A DNA stretch of 64,000 bases from Stenotrophomonas maltophilia (GTDB lineage Bacteria; Pseudomonadota; Gammaproteobacteria; Xanthomonadales; Xanthomonadaceae): positions 2,498,001 through 2,562,000 of the forward strand of contig NZ_LT906480.1 of the NCBI RefSeq assembly GCF_900186865.1. Reading direction: 5' to 3'. This document shows positions 1 through 8,339 of the stretch, piece by piece. The notes under the pieces are model-generated. The model saw only the letters and a list, made by a program, of their open reading frames with translations, was not told where the DNA came from and ran no database searches. Positions within the stretch are counted from its first letter, which is position 1; every line of letters begins with the position of its first letter. Both the position numbers and the translations under genes were made by a program.

Positions 1-20
1 TAGCGCCAACTGCTCCGGTG

Positions 21-140
21 GGTGCCAACCGGCACTGCCTTGGTGGGTGTCAACCTTGGTTGACACGCTGTTGATCTGCCGGCCAGCGGCCGGCACTACC
101 AGACATCGCGTCCCGCCCGCCGGGCACGGCCCGGCGCTAC
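21..140. repeat. Cluster of SMAG/REP-type hairpins
   Basis: Four short inverted repeats lie in tandem: 21-35, a perfect 20-bp palindrome at 47-66 (GTGTCAACC-TT-GGTTGACAC), 77-99 and 119-140. The last two, read on the minus strand, begin with GTAG and form the GTAG-headed imperfect hairpins known as SMAG elements in Stenotrophomonas. No coding sequence is visible in 1-167. Confidence 0.75.
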
Positions 141-167
141 CGTTTGGCGGCGCGGTACAATGACCGG

Positions 168-1529
168 GTGCCAAGACATCGCTCCACTTCATTCCCCGGA
201 CGCGATCTGCTGAGCGTCGATCGGGAACACATGCGCCCGCTGGCCGAGCGCATGCGCCCCCGCACCCTGGACGAAATGGTCGGGCAGAAGCGCCTGCTGG
301 CGCCGGACAGTGCGCTGCGCCGCGCGGTCGAATCCGGTCGCGTGCATTCGATGATCCTGTGGGGGCCGCCGGGCTGCGGCAAGACCACGCTGGCGCTGCT
401 GCTGGCCGAGTACGCCGATGCGGAATTCCGCGCCATCTCTGCCGTGCTGTCCGGCCTGCCGGAGGTGCGCCAGGTGCTGGCCGAGGCCGCGCAACGCTTC
501 GCCGAAGGCCGCCGCACCGTGCTGTTCGTGGATGAGGTGCACCGCTTCAACAAGGCGCAGCAGGATGCGTTCCTGCCGCATATCGAGCGCGGCACCATCC
601 TGTTCGTCGGTGCCACCACCGAGAATCCATCGTTCGAGCTGAATTCGGCGCTGCTGTCGCGTTGCCGCGTGCATGTGCTGGAAGGCGTTTCGCCCACAGA
701 CATCGTTGAGGCGCTGGAGCGTGCGCTGGGTGACCGCGAACGCGGCCTGGGTGAGGAGGGTATAGAGGTCGCTCCGGAACTGCTCCTCGAAATCGCCACC
801 GCCGCCGACGGTGATGTGCGCCGTGCGCTGACCCTGCTGGAAATCGCCGCCGAACTGGCGGGCGGGGAGGGTGGGCGCATCACGCCGCAGACCCTGACCC
901 AGGTGCTGGCCGATCGTACCCGCCGCTTCGACAAGGGCGGCGAGCAGTTCTACGACCAGATCTCGGCGCTGCACAAATCCGTGCGCAGCTCCAACCCGGA
1001 CGCCGCGCTGTACTGGCTGACCCGCATGCTCGATGGCGGCTGCGATCCGTCTTACCTGGCGCGCCGGCTGACCCGCATGGCCATCGAGGATATCGGCCTG
1101 GCCGACCCGCGTGCGCAGAGCATGGCGCTGGAAGCGTGGGACATCTATGAGCGACTGGGCAGTCCGGAGGGCGAACTCGCGTTCGCCCAACTGGTGCTTT
1201 ATCTGGCCAGCACGGCGAAGTCGAATGCCGGCTATGCGGCCTTCAACCAGGCCAAGTCCGATGTGCGCGAGAGCGGCACAGAAGAGGTGCCGCTGCACCT
1301 GCGCAATGCGCCGACCAAGCTGATGAAGGAACTGGGCTACGGCGCCGAGTACCAGTATGACCACGATGCGGAGGGTGGCATCGCGCTCGACCAGACCGGT
1401 TTCCCGGATGCGATGGGCGAACGGGTGTACTACAACCCGGTGCCGCGCGGGCTGGAAATCAAGTTGAAGGAAAAGCTGGACCGTTTGCGCGCCGAGCGCG
1501 AGGCTGCGCGCGCCGCGAAGGGCCGCTGA
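168..1529 (+). CDS. rarA: Replication-associated recombination protein A (AAA+ ATPase)
   Basis: A 453-residue MgsA/RarA/WRNIP1-family clamp-loader-like ATPase that acts at stalled replication forks. Visible motifs are Walker A GPPGCGKT (about 66-73), Walker B LFVDEVH (119-125), sensor-1 region GATTENPSFE (148-157) and the arginine-finger box LLSRC (162-166). The C-terminal half carries the family's tetramerisation region. The frame is open back to a TTG at 144, but GTG 168 is preferred. A TACAAT sequence at 156-161 ends only 6 bases before it, so the gene may be transcribed from there and translated leaderless; no Shine-Dalgarno is seen. The family assignment is secure and the start is uncertain. 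Confidence 0.95.
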   Translation: MPRHRSTSFPGRDLLSVDREHMRPLAERMRPRTLDEMVGQKRLLAPDSALRRAVESGRVHSMILWGPPGCGKTTLALLLAEYADAEFRAISAVLSGLPEVRQVLAEAAQRFAEGRRTVLFVDEVHRFNKAQQDAFLPHIERGTILFVGATTENPSFELNSALLSRCRVHVLEGVSPTDIVEALERALGDRERGLGEEGIEVAPELLLEIATAADGDVRRALTLLEIAAELAGGEGGRITPQTLTQVLADRTRRFDKGGEQFYDQISALHKSVRSSNPDAALYWLTRMLDGGCDPSYLARRLTRMAIEDIGLADPRAQSMALEAWDIYERLGSPEGELAFAQLVLYLASTAKSNAGYAAFNQAKSDVRESGTEEVPLHLRNAPTKLMKELGYGAEYQYDHDAEGGIALDQTGFPDAMGERVYYNPVPRGLEIKLKEKLDRLRAEREAARAAKGR

Positions 1530-1544
1530 CCCGGTTCATGTGGC

Positions 1545-1617
1545 GTCGAGCCATGCTCGACTTCGCTCTTGGCAGGCTTGTTGGCATATTCGGTAAGGCA
1601 GTCGAGCACGGCTCGAC
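1545..1617. repeat. Pair of SMAG hairpins after rarA
   Basis: Two copies of the inverted repeat GTCGAGCnnnGCTCGAC at 1545-1561 and 1601-1617 lie between rarA and the DUF805 gene. They are members of the REP-like family seen elsewhere in the window and may also serve as 3' stabilising or terminating hairpins for rarA. Confidence 0.7.
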
Positions 1618-1690
1618 CCTGCAGTGGCAACATTGTTCCCGGCACGTTCATTTGGCACACTGCGCGGCTACTTTTTCAAGGATCGATGCC

Positions 1691-2080
1691 GTGCAGGAAA
1701 TGATTCTGCCGTTGAAGCGCTACGCCCAGTTCGAGGGCCGCGCGAACCGCCGCGAGTACTGGATGTACCAGCTGTTCCTGTTCCTGGTCGCAACGGCAGT
1801 GATGCTGCTGGCCGGCGTGCTGGCGATCCTCCTGCGCAACAGTGCCGAAGCGCTGGCCGGCATCCTGATCGGCATGGTGGTGCTGCTGTGTGTGATGTGG
1901 CTGGCCACGATCGTGCCGCTGATCGCAGTGACCGTACGCCGCCTGCATGACTGCAACCAGTCGGGCTGGCTGTTCCTGCTGGCGCTGGTACCGGGTGGCG
2001 GGATCGTGATCATGATCTTCTCGCTGCTGCCGGGCACGCCGCAGGAGAACGTGTATGGTCCGGTGCCTACGGGGCCGTGA
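1691..2080 (+). CDS. DUF805 family inner-membrane protein
   Basis: A 129-residue protein with the DUF805 signature: a basic N-terminus (LKRYAQFEGRANRREYW) followed by three or four hydrophobic segments and an RRLHD motif before the last pair. The family is small integral membrane proteins of unknown function (YhaH/YhaI type). GTG 1691 is chosen because an AAGGA lies 8 bases upstream (1678-1682). ATG 1700, three codons later, is an alternative. It stands alone between SMAG repeats, and a SMAG hairpin follows its stop. Confidence 0.85.
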   Translation: MQEMILPLKRYAQFEGRANRREYWMYQLFLFLVATAVMLLAGVLAILLRNSAEALAGILIGMVVLLCVMWLATIVPLIAVTVRRLHDCNQSGWLFLLALVPGGGIVIMIFSLLPGTPQENVYGPVPTGP

Positions 2081-2090
2081 TGATGCATGA

Positions 2091-2112
2091 GTCGAGCATG
2101 GCTCGACGCTAC
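2091..2112 (-). repeat. SMAG hairpin
   Basis: Inverted repeat GTCGAGCATGGCTCGAC followed by GCTAC (that is, GTAG at the 5' end on the minus strand), just after the DUF805 gene. Confidence 0.7.
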
Positions 2113-2120
2113 AGAGGCAA

Positions 2121-2149
2121 AGAAAAGAAGCCGGCATTTTGCCGGCTTC
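2121..2149 (-). terminator. Rho-independent terminator of the minus-strand OB-fold gene
   Basis: The stem GAAGCCGGC/GCCGGCTTC (2127-2149) is followed on the minus strand by TTTTCTTT. It sits 5 bases past the stop of the gene at 2154-2528. Confidence 0.85.
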
Positions 2150-2153
2150 ATCT

Positions 2154-2528
2154 TTACTTGATGGTGCAATCTTCGAAGGACAGGTAATCGGTGCCCGAGC
2201 TGAACTGCAGCGTGCAGCTGGCGGTGAAAGTCGCGCCTTCTTCCAGTGCGCCCAGCTTGGCCGCCTGCTGTTCGTCGTCGCTGGTCAGCCGGGCCAGGAC
2301 ATTGCCCTGGTCATCGCCGGCCTCGATCAGTGGCTCGCCCGCCAGGTTGCTGGAAACGCTCAGTGCGACGGCAGTGAATGTCACCGTCTGGTTGAGTTGG
2401 TCCATGCCCAGTGATGAACTGCCGGCCTCTTCAAAGGCCTGGTAGAGCGTTGGCAGGTCCTGTGCGGCATGGGCGGCCAGCGGTGCGAGCAGGCCAAGGG
2501 AAAGGACGATCAGGGTGGTTCGCTTCAA
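2154..2528 (-). CDS. Secreted OB-fold (tRNA_anti-like) protein
   Basis: A 124-residue exported protein. A signal peptide of about 22 residues ends in LAAHA. The mature part alternates beta-strand-like stretches with GATFTASCTLQF and ends in a SFEDCTI motif. This is typical of the small periplasmic tRNA_anti-like OB-fold family, whose function is unknown. Two cysteines could form a disulfide. The start is taken as TTG 2528, which has CGAGAA five bases upstream and begins a good signal peptide; the frame stays open to 2783 but the extra residues do not look like protein. The family is likely but inferred by eye. Confidence 0.65.
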   Translation of the reverse strand: MKRTTLIVLSLGLLAPLAAHAAQDLPTLYQAFEEAGSSSLGMDQLNQTVTFTAVALSVSSNLAGEPLIEAGDDQGNVLARLTSDDEQQAAKLGALEEGATFTASCTLQFSSGTDYLSFEDCTIK

Positions 2529-2572
2529 GGCGTTCTCGCAGTCACGGGATCCATTCCCGTGGGTGGTGGTCA

Positions 2573-2595
2573 GTAGATCCACGCCATGCGTGGAT
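2573..2595 (+). repeat. SMAG hairpin
   Basis: GTAG followed by ATCCACGCCATGCGTGGAT, a perfect GTAG-headed SMAG element. It lies in the roughly 320-base divergent spacer 2529-2848, whose only other visible element is a Fur-box-like sequence. Confidence 0.75.
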
Positions 2596-2768
2596 AGGTT
2601 TGGCAAGGACAGGGCGCGGCCGATGGCACGATCACCCATCCGTCCGCAGCCCTGCGAGGGTAGGGCGCTCCTGCGCCCCGCTGCCGGGCAAAATAGTGGG
2701 TTCAGTGTTTCCGGCGCAACCGGGAAAATGAACGTATCGCGCGCGTGATACACAGCGTGACGTTTGAT

Positions 2769-2787
2769 CGATGTGATAATCATTCGC
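2769..2787. promoter_or_regulatory. Fur-box-like operator
   Basis: GATAATCATTCGC (2775-2787) matches 11 of 13 positions of the right two-thirds of the 19-bp Fur box; the left third is poor, giving 12 of 19 overall. A TAGACT (2796-2801) close downstream could be the -10. Position and downstream iron-related genes support iron control. DNA-binding data would be needed to prove it. Confidence 0.5.
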
Positions 2788-2848
2788 GTTTAAGGTAGAC
2801 TGCGGTCCCCTATGAACCGGCGGCCATTGGTCGCTCCTGCCGCCGCTG

Positions 2849-3877
2849 ATGATGCATTTCGTCCCGCCTTCGCGCCGTGGTCCGCTGGCCCGCGGCCTGG
2901 CCGCCTTGATGATGGGTCTGCTCCTGGCCACCCCGTACGCCCATGCGCAGCAGCGCAATCCACTGCAGAAAATTGGCCACACCGTACTCGACGAGCCGGC
3001 GGCCAGCTATCGCTTCGAGCATTTCGTGGTGGACAGTCCCGACCAGCAACGCCGCTGGCGGGTGAACCTGGTGATTCCGGCCAAGGCCGGCAAGACGCCC
3101 TCCCCGGTGCTCTACGCGCTGGACGGCAATGCCGTCGCCATGGTGCTGGACCAGCCGCTGCTGGCCGAGCTGGCCGCGCGCAAGGCGCCACCGGTGCTGG
3201 TGCTGATCGGCTACGACAACGACCTGCGCATCGATTCCAAGGCGCGCACCCGCGACTACACCGCGTGGATCGACCGCGCCGACGATGAGAGCGGTACGAC
3301 ACAGGCGGTCGGCGGTGGTGCTGCGGTCTTCCTGGATGTGATCGAACGCCGCATCAAGCCGGAAGTCGAGCGTCGCGCACGCATCGATACGCAGCAGCAA
3401 GCGCTGTGGGGCCACTCGCTGGGTGGGTTGTTCGTGCTCAATGCGCTGTACACCCGTCCCGCCGCCTTCCAGTCCTATCTGGCGGCCAGTCCCTCGCTGT
3501 GGTGGAGCCAGGGCGCGGCGCTGGGTGATCCGGAACAGCAGTTCGTGCAGAACGTGCATGGCCAGCCGGCAAAGCTCTGGTTGATGCTGGGCGGTGCCGA
3601 GCGTGTTGGCGATCGTGGCAAGCGCGACCTGAGCAACCCAAGGGTGGTCGCGCACCTGCGCCGCATCGGTGGCGCCACGCCGGATGCGGCGTGGCAGTTG
3701 TCAGAACGGTTGGCCAAGGTGCCGGGCATGAGCGTGCAGTACCGCGAGTTCCCGGGGCTGGGACACGGCCCGATGCTGCCGGCCTCGTTCCATGCCGCGC
3801 TGCATGAACTGTACGGCGTGACCGACCGCAGCGCCGGTGACGGTGCCCCCACGGATGGTGACAACGCCGCCGAGTGA
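2849..3877 (+). CDS. Putative esterase, ferri-siderophore hydrolase-like
   Basis: A 342-residue alpha/beta hydrolase of the esterase D/Fes-IroE family. A signal peptide (to about residue 33, ending AHAQ) predicts a periplasmic location. The nucleophile elbow is GHSLGG (188-193, Ser190) and the likely catalytic His306 is in GLGHGPM. VLYALDGN (about 87-94) is typical of the family. The best-known relatives cleave trilactone siderophores or thioesters. A Fur-box-like site upstream and heme/iron transporter-like genes downstream support a role in iron acquisition, but the substrate is inferred. The start is ATG 2849 (ATGATG); no clear Shine-Dalgarno is visible. Confidence 0.75.
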   Translation: MMHFVPPSRRGPLARGLAALMMGLLLATPYAHAQQRNPLQKIGHTVLDEPAASYRFEHFVVDSPDQQRRWRVNLVIPAKAGKTPSPVLYALDGNAVAMVLDQPLLAELAARKAPPVLVLIGYDNDLRIDSKARTRDYTAWIDRADDESGTTQAVGGGAAVFLDVIERRIKPEVERRARIDTQQQALWGHSLGGLFVLNALYTRPAAFQSYLAASPSLWWSQGAALGDPEQQFVQNVHGQPAKLWLMLGGAERVGDRGKRDLSNPRVVAHLRRIGGATPDAAWQLSERLAKVPGMSVQYREFPGLGHGPMLPASFHAALHELYGVTDRSAGDGAPTDGDNAAE

Positions 3878-3999
3878 ATCCCTTCGCACGCGATGCCGTG
3901 CGACCCCACTACCCAGGCGAGGCTGCCGGCGTGCAGCGGCCCAGGCAACTGATGAATCCCGCGTCACGTGGCGCGGCCTACGTGTGCAAGGAGCCTTCC

Positions 4000-5376
4000 A
4001 TGTCGTTCCGTCCGTCTTTCCGTCTCACCTCTCTCGCCGCCGGCCTGTTGCTGGCGGTGACCGCCACCGCGCAGCCGGTGTTCGACCAGCCGGCCAACGC
4101 CACATTCAAGGGTGAAGTCGTCTCACGCGGTGAGAACGTGGTTCCCGGCAGCACTGCCGACGTGGTCGGCCGTGGGTTCGTGCCGGGCCAGAAGGTCAGC
4201 CTGCTGCGCGGTGACAGCGAGCTCAACGCGCAGCCGCTGGTGGTCGACGCGGATGGCAACTTCAAGACCCAGTTGAGCATTCCGGCCGACGCGGTGCCGG
4301 GCACCCATCCGGTTGTGGTGCGCGCCAGCCAACCGGCTGCGGCCACCGTGCTGAAGCTGCGCGTCTCGCCGCAGCTGCCGCTGTCCGGCCAGGCGCAGTT
4401 CGCCACCCAGTCCAACAAGCTGGTGCCGGGCCTGTACCAGTCGGCCTACAGCGCCGCCAGCAATGCGGTGTTCGTGACCTCGGCGGTGGGCCGCCCGCCG
4501 GTGACCCAGTCGCAGCTGCTGAAGCTGGACCCGAAGTCGCTGAAGGTGACCAAGGCGATCACCCCGGCGCAGGTGCCGGGCAGCACCAATGGTGCGGTGT
4601 ACGCGGTCTACGGCGTGGGCGTGGATGACCCCAACGGCAATGTCTGGGTCACCAACACCCGCCAGAATTCCATCGCGGTCTATCGCCAGAAGGACCTGTC
4701 GCTGGTCCATCAGTTCCCGGTCGATGCCGTGCCGCACGCGCGCGACGTGGTGGTCGACGGCACGCGCGGCAAGGTGTTCGCCTCTGCCACCGGCGAGGAC
4801 CACCTGTCGGTGTTCGATGCGAAGACCTTCAAGGAACTGCCGCAGGTGACGCTGGAATCCGGCGTGGACGACGGCAAGTTCACCCCGATGAGCCTGGTGC
4901 TGGACGAGAAGGGCGGCAAGCTGTTCACCGTCAGCATCGGCACCCCGGAGGCGGCAGTGATCGATGTGGCCAGCGGCAAGGTCGAGAAGGTCATCGATCT
5001 GGGCAATTCGATCAGTGCCTCGGGCGTGGCCTTCGACGCGGCGCGCAACCGCCTGTACGTGGCCTCGCAGGGCACCGACAACCTGCTGATCGTCGACGTG
5101 GCCGCCGGCAAGGTGCTGCACGATGTGCCGGTCGGCGCCGGCGCGCTGAACGTCGCCTTCGATGATGCCTCCGGCCTGGCCTACGTCAGCAACCGTGGCG
5201 CTGGCACGGTCACCGTGGTGAACGGTGACGGCAAGGTGGTCGCCAATCTTGATGGCGGCACGCTGCCGAACCACGTCCGCGCCGATGGCAAGGGCAACGT
5301 GTTCGCGGTGAACAAGTCGCGCGGCGCTGAAGACCCGAAGGGTGACCGCATCACCCGCATCACCCCGAAGCAGTAA
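4000..5376 (+). CDS. Secreted YncE-like beta-propeller protein
   Basis: 458 residues. The signal peptide is cleaved after about residue 24 (TATA/Q). An Ig-like N-terminal part (about 35-130) is followed by repeated YVTN/NHL-type blades (for example VWVTNTRQNSI, LYVASQGTDNLL, AYVSNRGAGTVTV), as in E. coli YncE. YncE binds DNA in vitro and is iron/heme-stress linked, but its job is unsettled. CAAGGAG (3987-3993) decides the ATG at 4000. It follows the esterase by 122 bases and precedes the ABC transporter by 51, so it probably belongs to the same iron-responsive unit. It could act as a periplasmic binding scaffold; that is inference. Confidence 0.8.
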   Translation: MSFRPSFRLTSLAAGLLLAVTATAQPVFDQPANATFKGEVVSRGENVVPGSTADVVGRGFVPGQKVSLLRGDSELNAQPLVVDADGNFKTQLSIPADAVPGTHPVVVRASQPAAATVLKLRVSPQLPLSGQAQFATQSNKLVPGLYQSAYSAASNAVFVTSAVGRPPVTQSQLLKLDPKSLKVTKAITPAQVPGSTNGAVYAVYGVGVDDPNGNVWVTNTRQNSIAVYRQKDLSLVHQFPVDAVPHARDVVVDGTRGKVFASATGEDHLSVFDAKTFKELPQVTLESGVDDGKFTPMSLVLDEKGGKLFTVSIGTPEAAVIDVASGKVEKVIDLGNSISASGVAFDAARNRLYVASQGTDNLLIVDVAAGKVLHDVPVGAGALNVAFDDASGLAYVSNRGAGTVTVVNGDGKVVANLDGGTLPNHVRADGKGNVFAVNKSRGAEDPKGDRITRITPKQ

Positions 5377-5427
5377 GTCACACGGTGGGGCGGCGTGCGC
5401 GTCGCCCTGCCAGCAAGGAGAAAGTGC

Positions 5428-6477
5428 ATGAACATCGCGTCCCGTCTGCGCCTGTGTGCGCTTCCGTTCGCTGTTTCGCTGGCGTTGGCTGCCTGTGGCG
5501 GCTCGTCGGCTCCCTCTGATGCCAATACGCCTGCCGAGTCGCCCGCAGCAACGGCGGCCGCTGCGGAAACCGCGCTGCCGGGAGGCTGGCAGCGAGTGGC
5601 AGGAGCCGAAATGCCGGCCGTGCACGGCCAGAAGGCGGTGCTGCCGGCCAAGGTGCATTCCGATGATGGCGCCGATATCGAAGTGGCCGATACCAGCCGG
5701 ATCATCGCCGGTGGCGACGACGTCATCGCGGTGATCGAAGCACTGGGGCTGGGCAAGCAGGTATTTGCCGCGCCGACCAACACCACCACCCAGGCCGGCC
5801 TGGCCGCGCCGCACCAGTTCCTGTTCAACCGAACCACTGGCGTGGAGGGCGTGCTGAGCCTGCAGGGCTCGCTGTTCCTCGGCAACAGCCTGCGCCGCCA
5901 TACCGAACTGGCCAAGAAGCTGCGCGAAGTGGGCGAGCCGGCGGTAGTCATCGATGACCTGCAGCCAGCGCCGGACAAGGTGCGCAAGGTCGCTGCTGCA
6001 CTAGGGCTGGCCGAGGCAGGGCAAGCACTGGCCACGCAGGTGCAGCGTCAGCTCGACGAGGCTGCAGCGATTGGCAAGGGCCTGGGCCATGCGCCACGAC
6101 TGATCCACGTGTCGGCCACCGGCGCTGGCGGCTCACCGACTGTTGCCGGTGCCGACAGCGCCTCGGCGCAGCTGATCGCGCTGGCTGGCGGCGTCAACAT
6201 CGGCACCGAGGCGGGGGTGAAGAACTACTCGCAGCTGAGCAATGAAGGCGTGGTCGCCTCAGCGCCGGAGGTGATCCTGGTGACCGAGCATGACCTGCAG
6301 CTGTTCGGCGGTGCCGAGGGCCTGTGGAAGGCGTACCCGACGCTGAAGCAGACTCCGGCTGGGCAGGCCAATCGGGTCTGGGTGATGCCGGACGTGCAGC
6401 TGAAGTACACCAGTGTCGGTTCCGGTGCTGGCGCGCTGGCGCTGGCCAAGGCCCTGGCGGCGTTGCCGAAGGCATGA
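5428..6477 (+). CDS. hmuT: Hemin/iron ABC transporter substrate-binding lipoprotein
   Basis: A 349-residue class III periplasmic binding protein. The lipobox LAAC puts the lipidated cysteine at residue 23. A low-complexity Ala/Pro linker follows, then the family pattern IIAGGDDVIAVIEALGLG (about 94-111) and GVEGVLSLQ. It should capture heme, or possibly a corrinoid or siderophore, in the periplasm and deliver it to the permease encoded next. AAGGAG at 5415-5420 precedes ATG 5428. Its stop overlaps the permease start (ATGA), so the three genes are translationally coupled. The heme assignment rests on resemblance to HmuT; substrate is unproven. Confidence 0.8.
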   Translation: MNIASRLRLCALPFAVSLALAACGGSSAPSDANTPAESPAATAAAAETALPGGWQRVAGAEMPAVHGQKAVLPAKVHSDDGADIEVADTSRIIAGGDDVIAVIEALGLGKQVFAAPTNTTTQAGLAAPHQFLFNRTTGVEGVLSLQGSLFLGNSLRRHTELAKKLREVGEPAVVIDDLQPAPDKVRKVAAALGLAEAGQALATQVQRQLDEAAAIGKGLGHAPRLIHVSATGAGGSPTVAGADSASAQLIALAGGVNIGTEAGVKNYSQLSNEGVVASAPEVILVTEHDLQLFGGAEGLWKAYPTLKQTPAGQANRVWVMPDVQLKYTSVGSGAGALALAKALAALPKA

Positions 6478-7517
6478 GTCCGGCGGATCGGCGCCGCCGT
6501 CGCGGGCGGACGATGTTGCTGGTGGCGTTGCTGGCACTGCTGGGTGCGGTGCTGGCCTCGTTCGCCGTGGGCCCGCTGCGGCTGCCGCCGCTGGAGGTGA
6601 TGCAGGCGTTGGCGGTGAAGCTGGGCCTGCTCGATCCGCAGGCGGTCAGCAGCCGTGATCTGGCGGTGGTCTGGCAGCTGCGCATTCCGCGTGCCCTGCT
6701 GGGTGCGATGGTCGGTGCGTCGCTGGCGATGGCCGGTGCCAGTCTGCAGGGCCTGTTCGGTAACCCGCTGGCCGATCCCGGCATCGTCGGTGTCAGCCAG
6801 GGTGCTGCGCTGGGGGCAGTGGCTGCCATTGTTCTCGGCGCTGCGGGCGCAGCCGGCTGGCTGGTGCCTGTGGCCGCGTTCGTTGGCGGTGCGCTGGCGA
6901 TTGGCCTGACCTATGCGCTGGCGCGGCCCGGGAAAGGCAGTGGCAATGCCACGCTGCTGCTGGTCGGCATCGCGATGGCCGCGTTCTGCTCGGCGCTGAT
7001 CGGTTTCCTCACCTACATCGCCAGCGAAAGCGAATTGCAGTCGCTGGTGTTCTGGCAGATGGGCTCGCTGGCGCGTGCCAACTGGGCCGATGTGGCGGCG
7101 GTGGTGCCCCTGTTTGCCATCGGCGTGTTCGCGTTGCAGCGGTTGGCCACGCCGCTGGACATGCTGGCGCTGGGCGAACGCCAGGCACAGCACCTCGGGC
7201 TGGACGTGACCCGCACGCGGCGTCGCCTGGTGGCGTTCAGTGCGCTGCTGGTGGGCGCGGCGGTGGCCTTTGCCGGTTCGATCAGTTTCGTGGGCCTGGT
7301 GGTGCCGCACGTGGCACGCCTGCTGGTCGGCCCCGGGCATCGCTGGTTGCTGCCGTTGTCCGGCCTGCTCGGTGCGTTGCTGATCGTAGTGGCCGACACC
7401 GCGGCCCGCACGCTCGATCCGCCGGCGGAGATTCCGCTGGGCTTGTTCTCGGCCGCGCTGGGCGCGCCGTTCTTCCTCTGGCTGGTGCTGCAGCAGCGCC
7501 GCAAGGCGGCGCCATGA
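6474..7517 (+). CDS. hmuU: Hemin/iron ABC transporter permease
   Basis: A 347-residue FecCD/BtuC-family permease with about nine or ten hydrophobic segments. Family marks include the RIPRALLGAMVGASLAMAG region near the N-terminus, LADPGIVGVSQGA, and GSISFVGLVVPHVARLLVG near the C-terminus, the ATPase-coupling loop region. It starts at ATG 6474, overlapping the hmuT stop by 4 bases, and its stop overlaps the hmuV start by 4 bases. It would form the inner-membrane channel, moving heme or a related ligand into the cytoplasm. Confidence 0.88.
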   Translation: MSPADRRRRRGRTMLLVALLALLGAVLASFAVGPLRLPPLEVMQALAVKLGLLDPQAVSSRDLAVVWQLRIPRALLGAMVGASLAMAGASLQGLFGNPLADPGIVGVSQGAALGAVAAIVLGAAGAAGWLVPVAAFVGGALAIGLTYALARPGKGSGNATLLLVGIAMAAFCSALIGFLTYIASESELQSLVFWQMGSLARANWADVAAVVPLFAIGVFALQRLATPLDMLALGERQAQHLGLDVTRTRRRLVAFSALLVGAAVAFAGSISFVGLVVPHVARLLVGPGHRWLLPLSGLLGALLIVVADTAARTLDPPAEIPLGLFSAALGAPFFLWLVLQQRRKAAP

Positions 7518-8275
7518 GCGTGCTGTTGAAGCTGCATGAGGTGGTGGTGCGCCGCCAGCAGCGCGAGATCCTGCACGGCATCTCGCTCGCGTTCGAGCCG
7601 GGTACGGTGACCGCGCTGGTTGGCCCGAACGGCGCAGGAAAGTCCACCTTGCTGGCGGTAGCGGCCGGCGACCTGCGCGCCGATGCGGGCGAGGTGAGCC
7701 TGTTGGGCAAACCGCTGGCCAGCTACAAGGCCGGGCCGCTGGCGCGCGAGCGCGCGGTAATGCCGCAGGAGCACGGCGTTCGTTTCGCCTTCAGCGTAGA
7801 GGAGGTGGTGGCGATGGGCCGGTTGCCACACCCGCCGGACCCGGTCACGGACGATGCCCGGGTGGAAGCGGCCATCGATGCCGCCGAACTGCAGGCGCTG
7901 CGCCTGCGCGAGGTGCAGCAGCTGTCCGGTGGCGAGTCCGCCCGCACCACGTTCGCGCGTGTGCTGGCGCAGGATACGCCGCTGCTGCTGCTCGATGAGC
8001 CGACCGCCGCGCTGGACCTGCGCCACCAGGAGCGCACGCTGCGCAGTGTGCGCGCCTGTGCCGAAGCCGGTGCGTGCGTGATCGTGGTGCTGCACGACCT
8101 CAATCTTGCCGCTGGCTATGCCGACCGCATCGTGCTGCTGGAACAGGGCAGGGTGGCGGCCGATGGCACGCCGCTGCAGGTGCTGACCGAAGACAACCTG
8201 CAGCGCGTCTACCAGCAGGACGTGGTGGTGCTGGAGCACCCGCGGCGCGGCGTGCCGCTGGTGGTGGTGACCTGA
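7514..8275 (+). CDS. hmuV: Hemin/iron ABC transporter ATP-binding protein
   Basis: A 253-residue FepC/HmuV-type ATPase. Walker A is GPNGAGKST (37-45), the signature LSGGE (136-140) and Walker B LLLLDEP (156-162), with an H-loop histidine in VIVVLHDLN (about 196). All catalytic motifs are intact. It is the third gene of the hmuTUV-like set with ATGA overlaps. It energises the permease at the cytoplasmic face of the inner membrane. Confidence 0.9.
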   Translation: MSVLLKLHEVVVRRQQREILHGISLAFEPGTVTALVGPNGAGKSTLLAVAAGDLRADAGEVSLLGKPLASYKAGPLARERAVMPQEHGVRFAFSVEEVVAMGRLPHPPDPVTDDARVEAAIDAAELQALRLREVQQLSGGESARTTFARVLAQDTPLLLLDEPTAALDLRHQERTLRSVRACAEAGACVIVVLHDLNLAAGYADRIVLLEQGRVAADGTPLQVLTEDNLQRVYQQDVVVLEHPRRGVPLVVVT

Positions 8276-8339
8276 GCGAGGGCCCGCCAGGTTGCTCCGG
8301 GTATCATGATTGCTTCGTTTTCTTCAATGGACTGATGCC

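Noticed and set aside
189..1364. Long minus-strand open frames opposite rarA (also 137-934)
   Set aside because: They are antisense to a clear RarA, rich in Arg/His/Gln from GC-rich third positions, with no domain pattern or ribosome site.
2812..3288. 158-codon plus-strand ORF overlapping the esterase start
   Set aside because: Different frame from the esterase; its Ala/Pro/Arg-rich sequence has no family pattern, whereas the esterase frame has a signal peptide and active-site motifs.
4123..5901. 592-codon minus-strand open frame opposite the beta-propeller and hmuT genes
   Set aside because: Composition (His/Arg/Gly/Gln-rich) is typical of an antisense shadow, and both plus-strand genes have signal peptides, ribosome sites and family motifs.
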